Source: CAZBAF01 sp964490245 (lineage in GTDB: Bacteria > Patescibacteriota > Saccharimonadia > Saccharimonadales > JACDBH01). Taken from it: a DNA stretch of 64,000 nt. The notes below the pieces were generated by a model that saw only the letters and a list, made by a program, of their open reading frames with translations, had not been told where the DNA came from and ran no database searches. The DNA is taken from positions 69,377-133,376 of the forward strand of contig CAZBAF010000003.1 in the NCBI GenBank assembly GCA_964490245.1. The letters are read 5' to 3'. Position 1 is the stretch's first letter. Each line of letters begins with the position of its first letter. The translations under genes and the position numbers were made by a program. Below are positions 23,743 to 30,657 of this stretch, in pieces.

Positions 23743-23748
23743 CCTGGC

Positions 23749-24363
23749 ATGCCTTTGCGTAATATTATCCGCCACGATGTGCCCCTTTCTTATTATCACG
23801 TGTATGCCAGGGGCATAAATAAAGAGCCGATTTTTCTTGACGACAAAGATAGAGAAAAGTTTTTGCAGCTATTCGAGAGATATCTGTCGGTGCAGCAGGC
23901 TGTGAGTCGTACGGGCGAAAAGTATCCGCACTATAGGGACAGGGTTGCGCTGCTGGCTTATTGCTTGATGGGTAATCATTTTCATTTGTTTTTGTTCCAA
24001 CAGGACATTGGCGATGTTACGGCGTTTATGCGCAGTCTAATGACGAGCTATGTTCGCTATTTTAACCTGAAATACAAAAGAAGCGGGCCTTTGTTTGAGA
24101 GCCGTTTTAAGGCTTCGCTTATAGATAATGACAGGTATCTTGTGCATATTAGCCGCTACATTCACCTCAACCCCCGTAACTGGAAGCGCTTTAAATATTC
24201 GAGCATAGCGTACTATCGGCAGGGTGATGAGCCCGAGTGGCTGAACACCCAAAAAGTGCTTGATCAATTTGCCGACAGGCAAGAGTACGTAGCGTTTCTA
24301 TACGATTATGAGAGCCATAAAGCTATGCTGGACGAAATAGCGCACGACCTGGCAGATCAATAA
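23749..24363 (+). CDS. REP-associated tyrosine transposase (Y1, IS200-like)
   Basis: RAYTs are single-strand HUH transposases related to IS200/IS605 TnpA that handle palindromic REP sequences. The protein begins with the family pattern SYYHVYARGINKEPIFLDD followed by DREKFLQL. The HUH motif appears as LMGNHFHLFLF near residue 85. The C-terminal part holds YVRYFNLKYKRSGPLFESRF and the conserved HISRYIHLNP. Length of 204 is usual. A matching palindrome lies on each side of the gene, supporting a link between the two. Confidence 0.94.
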   Translation: MPLRNIIRHDVPLSYYHVYARGINKEPIFLDDKDREKFLQLFERYLSVQQAVSRTGEKYPHYRDRVALLAYCLMGNHFHLFLFQQDIGDVTAFMRSLMTSYVRYFNLKYKRSGPLFESRFKASLIDNDRYLVHISRYIHLNPRNWKRFKYSSIAYYRQGDEPEWLNTQKVLDQFADRQEYVAFLYDYESHKAMLDEIAHDLADQ

Positions 24364-24400
24364 CACCTTATAAATAGTAAACTGGTAAATTTATTATCTG

Positions 24401-24417
24401 TTAGAGGACTGTCCTCT
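24401..24417. repeat. Second copy of the RAYT-flanking palindrome
   Basis: TTAGAGGACTGTCCTCT, identical over 17 bases to 23683-23699. It lies 37 bases after the RAYT stop and upstream of the -10 box (TATACT 24456-24461) of the esterase pseudogene. Confidence 0.8.
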
Positions 24418-24468
24418 GTAAGGTTTTGAGGTTTCGTGGGGTTTAATTTTTGCCGTATACTGACAAGC

Positions 24469-25623
24469 ATGAAGAATAAGCGCAAAGCCACGAGAAGCGG
24501 GTTCTATTTTAGGATACCCCGCAGATTGCCGCGCAAGCTGATGACGATAACAGTAGTTAGCCTATTCGCGGTGACCGGCGTGATGCTTCTTCTTAGGACG
24601 CAGGCTGCCACCGGCGTAATCAGTATCTAGCCCGAAAGCGGGGTCATAACCGGCGCTGCCGTAACCTTTTCTGATACGTCGGCTTCGGGCGGCCGGGCGG
24701 TTGAGTTTACCGACTCATCCGGCAGTAATACCGGCGGTTCTGGGGGCCCTCTAACGGACAGGACGTTTGTTAGCTATACATCGGGCAATGTCACCTCTCA
24801 GTACCATTAATATGCCAGCGGGCTTGATTGGACAAAGCGGGTCGGCGTGCTTATATACGCGGATGGGTCTGCGGAGTTTGGTCTTAAGAATGTAAACAGC
24901 ACGTACTTATTGGCCGGAACCAACGGCATGATCAATATGGCAAAACAAAACAATATGATTCTTTTGACTCCGCTTGCGCCCGGGGGCGGCTGTCCTGACG
25001 GCGACGGCACTTGCTGGTATCAGACCAGCTCGGGTATTACGGCTGTACAAAAAACGCAATGGGCCGAGGCGCTCGTGAGGCATATCTACACGCAGTACCC
25101 GATTGATCTGGACAGGGTGGCTTTTGGGGGATATTCCTCCGGGGCACAGCTGGCATCGCGCTATTGGGTGCCCTCGGGGGCAGCTCAGCGGACCATGTCG
25201 CGGGGAGTTATTGTTTCGATCTCCTGTGGCGGCAATCCTGCTGTTTCACAGGTGACGTACACAGCTTCTTTCAAGGCGAACGTCCATATGAACTGAAATA
25301 CCGGCGATGCTGATACGGTTTGTCCGCACACTGCTTCGTGGAGCACGGCCGGCGGCTATGCGCACTATACGAATGCCGGGTTCAGTACCTCGCGGGATAT
25401 CCTGCCGGGTGTCACGCACAGCCGCTCCGGGGCGTTCGGTCGGATTATGGATGCTCAGATCAAAGAGCACGTCCCAGGGCCTAAAGTATCGCGTTGTATC
25501 GGGCTGGCGGCTACTGGTATGGCAAGGGCGGCGAGGCGGTTATGGCTGAGCTCGTGCATGCTGTTTTTAGGGCGAGGTTTGCTCTTGATGTTCTTTACCG
25601 GCATAGAGATTAGGGCAGGGTAA
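24469..25623 (+). pseudogene. Decayed secreted alpha/beta-hydrolase (esterase-like)
   Basis: One frame reads through a signal anchor (LMTITVVSLFAVTGVMLLL) into an exported hydrolase resembling feruloyl-esterase or PHB-depolymerase-like proteins, with the nucleophile motif GGYSSGAQLASRY. It is broken by three in-frame stops, each a different codon: TAG 24628, TAA 24808 and TGA 25294, where the context suggests Glu or Gln, Gln and Trp. Near 25490 a frameshift moves the C-terminus (GYWYGKGGEAVMAELVHAVF) to another frame. The start ATG lies 7 bases after TATACT. The mix of three stop types argues for decay and not for recoding. Confidence 0.8.
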
Positions 25624-25634
25624 ACGATCCCGGG

Positions 25635-25654
25635 CTGCATAATTGCAGTTTTTT
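25635..25654 (+). terminator. Intrinsic terminator after the esterase pseudogene
   Basis: CTGCA TAAT TGCAG followed by TTTTTTG. Confidence 0.7.
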
Positions 25655-25679
25655 GTTCTTTGTGGCAGAATATCTGTTT

Positions 25680-26657
25680 ATGAATAAAGATAGTAAGCCT
25701 GTGCCGAATCAGCCGCCCGTTACCGGCGGGGAGGCCAGCAGGTCTACGCGTATTGCATTTGGTGCCGCGGCCGCTGTGGTGGCGACGGTTTTTGGCGTGC
25801 AGGCAGCGCGTTCCGGGGGCGATGCTCCGGCCCCGTCCCAGGCCGAAAGGGCCGAGGATGCGGCGTTTGCAGGCTCCGTCCCAACTGCCGAGGCACCAGA
25901 CGCAGCGGTCTATGCAACTTCGACCGCTCCATCCACAGTTCCGCCTGCAGTCCCGTCCACGACGGCTCTTCAAGAATCAACCACTACAACCATGCCGGAG
26001 CGCATGCTTGCCAACAACGAGATTCTGCCGCAGCAGCACATGGGCGTTTTATCGGTCACTATCTCTGGTGAAGGGGCGGATCGGCCGGTTATTGAGCACC
26101 AGCTGTTCGCAGACAGCCGCAGCAACGAACAAATTGCCAATCTCCAACCTGTAGAGCCTGAGGACACCATGTTGCGCAATGGCTTTATGTTGCACCGCGA
26201 CTCGTACGTGCCGGGGGTGCGTGAGGTGGTGTACGATGCCAATAATCCCGATCTTAAGTACGCCACGTTGATCGCCGGCCACCGTATGACACTGATTAAC
26301 TATCCGCATCCGCGGTCGGTGGTGATGCGCGATATTGATAAAATCCAAATCAATGATCCGCTGGCGGTGCAGTTGCACGGTGTGCCACCGATGGAGTACC
26401 GGGCAGTGGCTAAGGTCAAGATACCGTATCCGGACACCGGCGAGTACGAAATCATAGAGTCAATAACCGACAATATCTTTAACCAGGATGCTTTAGGGCA
26501 GGGCGCGACGCCTACCGGTGCGCTGCTGTTGCGCAAAAGTGATAAAGAGTCGATTATTTTGTACGCCTGCGACACCAGCGCAGAGGGCGGTGTTCCAGTC
26601 GATCAGAGGTATTCTCCCGACGTGCGCTATTACGTTGTATACGAGCGCGCCAGTTAA
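25680..26657 (+). CDS. Sortase-family transpeptidase
   Basis: Sortases cleave LPxTG-type sorting signals and join surface proteins to the envelope. This 325-residue protein has one N-terminal membrane anchor (AFGAAAAVVATVFGV, residues 26-40), a Thr/Pro/Ala-rich linker to about residue 115, then the sortase barrel. The catalytic triad fits His201 (LIAGHRMT), Cys297 (IILYACDTS in place of TLxTC) and Arg310 or Arg316. A likely substrate with LPRTG is encoded 1.4 kb downstream. ATG 25680 is chosen; the frame from 25653 gives a poor start. A terminator stands at 26777-26806. Confidence 0.85.
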   Translation: MNKDSKPVPNQPPVTGGEASRSTRIAFGAAAAVVATVFGVQAARSGGDAPAPSQAERAEDAAFAGSVPTAEAPDAAVYATSTAPSTVPPAVPSTTALQESTTTTMPERMLANNEILPQQHMGVLSVTISGEGADRPVIEHQLFADSRSNEQIANLQPVEPEDTMLRNGFMLHRDSYVPGVREVVYDANNPDLKYATLIAGHRMTLINYPHPRSVVMRDIDKIQINDPLAVQLHGVPPMEYRAVAKVKIPYPDTGEYEIIESITDNIFNQDALGQGATPTGALLLRKSDKESIILYACDTSAEGGVPVDQRYSPDVRYYVVYERAS

Positions 26658-26760
26658 TTGACAGGTACGCCAGCGCGGGTTATAGTGGGCCTGCGACTAT
26701 GCGCTGGAGCGGGGTGGCAGAGTCTGTTTCTTGATTCGCTCGCGCGTGGCTTGCACATTG

Positions 26761-26774
26761 ACATGTCAGATTGC
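26761..26774 (+). repeat. Inverted repeat, left end of surface cassette 1
   Basis: ACATGTCAGATTGC. The same 13-14 bases occur inverted at 27696-27708, direct at 27862-27875 and inverted at 29514-29527, so two neighbouring segments are each bounded by one inverted pair. Confidence 0.8.
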
Positions 26775-26776
26775 GG

Positions 26777-26806
26777 CACTCCTTTTAAAGGGGTGTTTTT
26801 GTTTTT
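26777..26806 (+). terminator. Intrinsic terminator
   Basis: CACTCC TTTTAAA GGGGTG followed by TTTTTGTTTTTGG. It lies just inside the left repeat of cassette 1 and would end the sortase transcript. Confidence 0.75.
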
Positions 26807-26930
26807 GGTAACAGTGGTTTTAAAAGTGTGGGGTATGGATTCCAGCGTCCGTGGTTTGGCTACGGACTTTGTTTCCATATCCCACGACGGGGATGTGGTG
26901 GCCAGGCGGCCATCGAGCAAGGAGGGATCC

Positions 26931-27593
26931 TTGAGGAGACGAACACTACTGAGCACCAGCTTGGCTGGTGCAACCCTGCTGGGCGCTGGCGCCTTTGCGG
27001 GTGCTGGCGGTCCGGACGGTGGGCAGGTGCTTGCTGTCGGCTCCGCTGCCAGCGAGGGCTGTGTGCCGGATGAGGAGGTGAAGCTCGTCATCAACGGACG
27101 TGCGGTTCGCCTCAATGGTGAGCCCTGCAGCGATGATGTGTCGGTGAGCGTGTATGCTTATCGGCATCCGCCAGCGCGGTTCCCGCAGGACCGCGTGTCC
27201 ACCGGGGCGCGGCAGGCATCGTTGCCCGAGTGCGGGCCCTGGCAGGCTGACGCCCACAAGGGTGAAGCGCCTCCTGAGCTCACGGGCAACACCTTCGGGC
27301 CGCGCGGCGACCTGCTGGACTACAGGCACGGCGATTCGGGCGAGTGTCCGGATCCGACCACGACCACAACGGTACCGCCGGAAACGACCACTACGGTCGC
27401 GACCACGGTGCCCGAGTCCACCACCACGGTCCCGCCTACTACGGCACCGCCGGTCGTGACCACGACCCCAGCACCGCCCGAGGAGCCGGATCCGACCACC
27501 ACCACGACCGCGGCACCGCCCACCACGGCACGCCCGCGTCCGCCGGTCACTCCGGCCCCGCCGCCCGCGACGGCGCCGGCACTCACCAAGTAG
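26931..27593 (+). CDS. Exported Thr/Pro-rich surface protein with Tat-like signal
   Basis: The start is set at TTG 26931 because AAGGAGG lies at ideal distance and the protein then begins with a twin-arginine-type signal, MRRRTLLSTSLAGATLLGAG. Longer frames (from 26658 or ATG 26835) run through noncoding sequence. Residues 40-130 form a small domain with four cysteines (EGCVPDEEV, GEPCSDD, LPECGPW, GECPDP). The rest is a mucin-like stalk of Thr, Pro and Val (TTTTTVPPETTTTVATTVPE). No LPxTG or membrane tail is present. Codon use is markedly richer in G+C than that of the flanking genes, which suggests acquisition. It fills cassette 1. Confidence 0.75.
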   Translation: MRRRTLLSTSLAGATLLGAGAFAGAGGPDGGQVLAVGSAASEGCVPDEEVKLVINGRAVRLNGEPCSDDVSVSVYAYRHPPARFPQDRVSTGARQASLPECGPWQADAHKGEAPPELTGNTFGPRGDLLDYRHGDSGECPDPTTTTTVPPETTTTVATTVPESTTTVPPTTAPPVVTTTPAPPEEPDPTTTTTAAPPTTARPRPPVTPAPPPATAPALTK

Positions 27594-27695
27594 GGGTAGG
27601 GGAGTGAGCAGCTGCTCGCGCATGATGTGTCATGCGTGTCTCAGACGAGACGCTCCCCAGCCTCTATCTTTTGGCTGCACTGCCTAAAGGCAACC

Positions 27696-27708
27696 CAATC
27701 TGACATGT
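27696..27708 (-). repeat. Inverted repeat, right end of surface cassette 1
   Basis: CAATCTGACATGT, the reverse complement of 26761-26773. It lies 102 bases after the stop of the enclosed gene. Confidence 0.8.
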
Positions 27709-27758
27709 CGCACACCTCGTAACAGAGGCAGCAGACAGTCTGAATCCTTATTATAATA

Positions 27759-27787
27759 TTGACAAAATAACAAAAATAAGCTAAAAT
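27759..27787 (+). promoter_or_regulatory. Promoter between the two surface cassettes
   Basis: TTGACA, a 17-base spacer and TAAAAT at 27782-27787. Transcription should start near 27794 and cross the left repeat of cassette 2, giving a leader of about 235 bases before the TTG at 28029. The AT-rich context resembles the promoter at 29730-29758. Confidence 0.75.
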
Positions 27788-27793
27788 ACAATA

Positions 27794-28028
27794 CAATCCT
27801 CCACCATGAGGTGCTTGAGCGGTTTTGTCCATTCGCACCGGTGCCGAGGATTGCATTATTAACATGTCAGATTGCTAAAAAACCTTAACGGGATGCGTTG
27901 TAAGTGCTTGAGAGGCCATACTGGTCAACGAGCGTTCATACCGCATTCCGTTGGGGAATCGGAGGCTTTTAGCCTAGAGTAGCCTATACCCAAACCTACA
28001 TCCGTCACTAGCCCTAAAGGGGAGTGTC
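27794..28028 (+). promoter_or_regulatory. Long leader of the LPRTG protein gene
   Basis: No gene is seen. The leader holds CCTC..GAGG and GGTGC..GCACC pairings near 27797-27850, the repeat at 27862-27875, the hairpin GGCTTTTAGCC near 27963 and the ribosome binding site AAAGGGGAG before the TTG start. Confidence 0.45.
27862..27875 (+). repeat. Inverted repeat, left end of surface cassette 2
   Basis: ACATGTCAGATTGC, identical to 26761-26774. Confidence 0.8.
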
Positions 28029-29453
28029 TTGAACCAGAAAAAGGCAAGGCAAATTGTCACCTACGTTGCAGTCGCGACGATGGTGGTGTGCACGCTCATC
28101 GCTGTCATTGCCTCTGGGGCGGTTGCCCTGGAGAAAGAGGGCATGGGTCCGGACTTCCGGGTGTCGCTCGCTGCGCAAGCGGTGTGCGACCAGGGTGTGG
28201 CCGGCGTCTCGGCTGCATACGATGTCATCGTGTCCGGCGACAATGCCCCCGAGCTCGAGGTGTACCTCGAGGTGGGCGGCATGCCGCTGTCCTATATGGA
28301 GGATGAGGACAAGTACTTCATCTTCTTCAAGCGGCATGTGCTGCCGGCGGGTGTGGCGACCATCCACTACCGCGAGTCGAATGCTGGGGTGTGGAGTCAG
28401 TACTCCGCGCCCTACGACGGCATCGACTGCACGCAGCCGCACGGCGTGGAGATTGACCTCCAAGTGTCGGCGTACTCCGAGTGTGTCGGCGACAAGGTCA
28501 CCGTCACGGCGGTGTATTCCATCGGTGCTGGTGGCAGAATGCCCGATTTCGTCGTCACGGCGAGTGTTGGGCAGAGCCACCCCATGACCGAGGTCGAGGA
28601 CGGGAAGTTCTACTACGTCTTCGACGGGAGCGACATCCTCCCCGGGCGGGTGAACTTCTACTACGGGTTCGGCGAGAATCTGGAGTGGAAGGACACTGGC
28701 TTCGAGGCGCAAAATTGCACCGAGCAGCCGCCCGCCACGGTGCCGGAGACTCCCGACTGTGGCGTGCAGGCGACCAAGAACATTGACGGCATTTCGCTGT
28801 CCGTCGAGTTCACTGTGCCGGAGGACTGCCAGCATGAAATGACGCTGGCGGCACATCCGTGTACGGTTGTGTCATGCAGGCCGTACAGCACCCAAGCGGC
28901 GCCCGTCTACGCGACCGACACGTTCGGTCCGGGGCGCCACCTGATGGTGGTGGAGCTGCCGTGCGGACACTCCCAGTGGGAGCTCGTTTACGGTCAGGCC
29001 ATCTCTGACCTGACCCAGGAGCTGTACGGTGACCGCAAGGTCATCCACGGCTTCTACACCCGCACAGAGGGGTGTGACGAGCCGCCCACGACTACGGTCC
29101 CGCCCACGACGGTGGCACCCACCACGACGGCACCGCCCACGCCCACCACCCCGGCACCGCCGGAAACGACCATTCCGGTCGCGACCACGGTGCCTGAGAC
29201 CACGGTCCCGTCCACCACGGTGGAGGTCACCACTACGACGACGCCTGAGGTGTCGTCGACTACGGTGACCCCGACCACGGAAGCTCCGTCGCCCAGTCAT
29301 GGGATGACCGAGCTGCCCCGGACGGGTCCGGACGAAGAGCGAGAGCACTTCTGGCTCATGGTAGGCATAGGCGCGATCGTCGGAGCCCTGATTGGCGTTG
29401 CTATGCTGGTCTGGCAGTGGCGCCATCCGTCCCAGCCCAAGATGGGGGAGTAG
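28029..29453 (+). CDS. LPRTG-anchored surface protein
   Basis: TTG start with GGGGAG upstream. An N-terminal signal segment (IVTYVAVATMVVCTLIAVIA) is followed by two related domains of about 85 residues. Each runs from a Cys-containing strand (AQAVCDQGVAG or SAYSECVGDK) over VEDGKFYYVF-type and LPAG or LPGR motifs to a final Cys. A third Cys-rich domain follows, then a Thr/Pro stalk (TTTVPPTTVAPTT). The end is a sorting signal: LPRTG at residue 429, a hydrophobic helix (LMVGIGAIVGALIGVAMLVW) and a basic tail. It should be linked to the surface by the sortase at 25.7 kb. Codon use is G+C-rich, unlike the pilus genes. Confidence 0.88.
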   Translation: MNQKKARQIVTYVAVATMVVCTLIAVIASGAVALEKEGMGPDFRVSLAAQAVCDQGVAGVSAAYDVIVSGDNAPELEVYLEVGGMPLSYMEDEDKYFIFFKRHVLPAGVATIHYRESNAGVWSQYSAPYDGIDCTQPHGVEIDLQVSAYSECVGDKVTVTAVYSIGAGGRMPDFVVTASVGQSHPMTEVEDGKFYYVFDGSDILPGRVNFYYGFGENLEWKDTGFEAQNCTEQPPATVPETPDCGVQATKNIDGISLSVEFTVPEDCQHEMTLAAHPCTVVSCRPYSTQAAPVYATDTFGPGRHLMVVELPCGHSQWELVYGQAISDLTQELYGDRKVIHGFYTRTEGCDEPPTTTVPPTTVAPTTTAPPTPTTPAPPETTIPVATTVPETTVPSTTVEVTTTTTPEVSSTTVTPTTEAPSPSHGMTELPRTGPDEEREHFWLMVGIGAIVGALIGVAMLVWQWRHPSQPKMGE

Positions 29454-29513
29454 GCCAGTGGCCGGGGTCGCGTACGGGCATCTGCCTGTGCAACACCCCG
29501 GCCTCTAGCCGCA

Positions 29514-29527
29514 GCAATCTGACATGT
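29514..29527 (-). repeat. Inverted repeat, right end of surface cassette 2
   Basis: GCAATCTGACATGT, the reverse complement of 27862-27875, 60 bases after the LPRTG gene stop. Confidence 0.8.
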
Positions 29528-29669
29528 TTTACCCCCTACGTATTCGGCGCCGGCAAGCTTGCCGTCTGGTTTGTCCAGTCGCTTGCTCGGCCTCTTGGCT
29601 ATTTTCGGAGCGGTTCTCTACGGTATGCAGGAATTGCTTTTACATCCCGCAGAATCACCCCGAAATTAG
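29523..29669 (+). pseudogene. Orphan sorting-tail-like remnant next to the cassette end
   Basis: From the repeat at 29523 one frame is open to TAG 29667-29669 and reads VLPPTYSAPASLPSGL, then a hydrophobic run LLGLLAIFGAVLYGM and a short tail. This looks like the C-terminus of another surface protein whose upstream part was replaced by cassette 2. No start or ribosome binding site is seen. The remaining intergenic bases to 29877 hold a promoter and a leader. Confidence 0.3.
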
Positions 29670-29729
29670 CTCAAGTACAGAATCCGTGGACAGGCCGACA
29701 GTACCGCCCAAGCGGGTAAAACAATAAAA

Positions 29730-29758
29730 TTGACAAAAGGTAATAAGTAAGATAGAAT
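29730..29758 (+). promoter_or_regulatory. Promoter of the secreted-protein operon
   Basis: TTGACA, a 17-base spacer and TAGAAT at 29753-29758. The start site near 29765 leaves a leader of about 110 bases before 29878. Confidence 0.8.
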
Positions 29759-29877
29759 ATTGCCCAATCGTACGCAATATGTAGTGCCTGACCGGTGGGC
29801 GAGCACACTAAAAAGTATGGACAAAGTAAGGCACTTAGAGTATAAATAAAAGTGCGGAATAACAGGGAGCAGACTTG

Positions 29878-30642
29878 ATGTCAGTCGCTATTCCATCGAC
29901 TCCGGACGAATTCCCCGTCTCTGAAGGCGGGAGTCAGTTTGAGCCGCATGAAAATCGTAATTCACGTAAGTTTTGGATAGGTGCCGCAGGCGCCGCCGCC
30001 TTGACGGCCGCGCTGACGGTCGGGTCAGTTTTAAATCGAAGCAGCGAAACAGATCATGAGCCTGCCGCAGTGGTCGGCATACGGCCGCCGGCGGAGAGCC
30101 TTTCTCCGGCACCTGATACCTCTTTACAAAGTCATTTATCGTTAGAAGCTCGTCGTAATACTTCCTCTGCAATGGTTGCTGAGGTGCCTGCAGCACCGAC
30201 GGTAACCGCACCGGCTGAGCAACCAGTGGATACTGTGGTGATTGAACCTGTTGCGCCTGTACCTGCCGCAGAGTTAGCGGCTCCTCAGGAGGCAGAACCT
30301 GTACCGCCGGCTGCTCCTGTTACAGCGGCCCCGGCCGTGCCCCCGGCGGCCGTCAGGCCGGCTCCGCGCCCTCGCCCGGTTGCAACCACCGTGGCTCCTG
30401 CACCAACGCCCGCGACGGTTGTCGAGACAGCAGCAGACCCTATTAATGAGAGACCGCGCACAGTCAATGATCTTCCTGAAGAAGAAAAAGTATACGCCCC
30501 CGAAGTAGCACCTGGCGCAATTGATCCCGGCACGGGCCTGCCCAGTGCTGAACTGGTTATGAAAGACGATCCGCCACGAGAGGCCGGAGCTATCGATATT
30601 GATAATGACGGCAACCCATTGGCGGCCAATTTAAACGACTAA
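29878..30642 (+). CDS. Membrane-anchored Pro/Ala-rich protein
   Basis: About 254 residues. A hydrophilic start of about 30 residues is followed by one membrane helix (FWIGAAGAAALTAALTVGSV) and a long extracytoplasmic region dominated by Pro, Ala, Val and Glu (PAEQPVDTVVIEPVAPVPAA; APRPRPVATTVAPAP), probably an extended stalk. The end is acidic (AGAIDIDNDGNPLAANLND). No enzymatic motif is found. It is the first gene of a group of four secreted or anchored proteins (29878-35234) and is translated ahead of the repeat protein with 15 bases between them. Confidence 0.7.
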   Translation: MSVAIPSTPDEFPVSEGGSQFEPHENRNSRKFWIGAAGAAALTAALTVGSVLNRSSETDHEPAAVVGIRPPAESLSPAPDTSLQSHLSLEARRNTSSAMVAEVPAAPTVTAPAEQPVDTVVIEPVAPVPAAELAAPQEAEPVPPAAPVTAAPAVPPAAVRPAPRPRPVATTVAPAPTPATVVETAADPINERPRTVNDLPEEEKVYAPEVAPGAIDPGTGLPSAELVMKDDPPREAGAIDIDNDGNPLAANLND

Positions 30643-30657
30643 TTGAGCAGGAGCGAT

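Noticed and set aside
24628..25296. Stop-codon recoding (UGA as Gly, as in some CPR)
   Set aside because: The broken gene has TAG, TAA and TGA. All intact genes end normally with TGA among their stops and contain no internal TGA.
26658..26930. N-terminal extension of the Tat-signal protein
   Set aside because: The frame crosses an inverted repeat and a terminator; the strong ribosome binding site places the start at TTG 26931.
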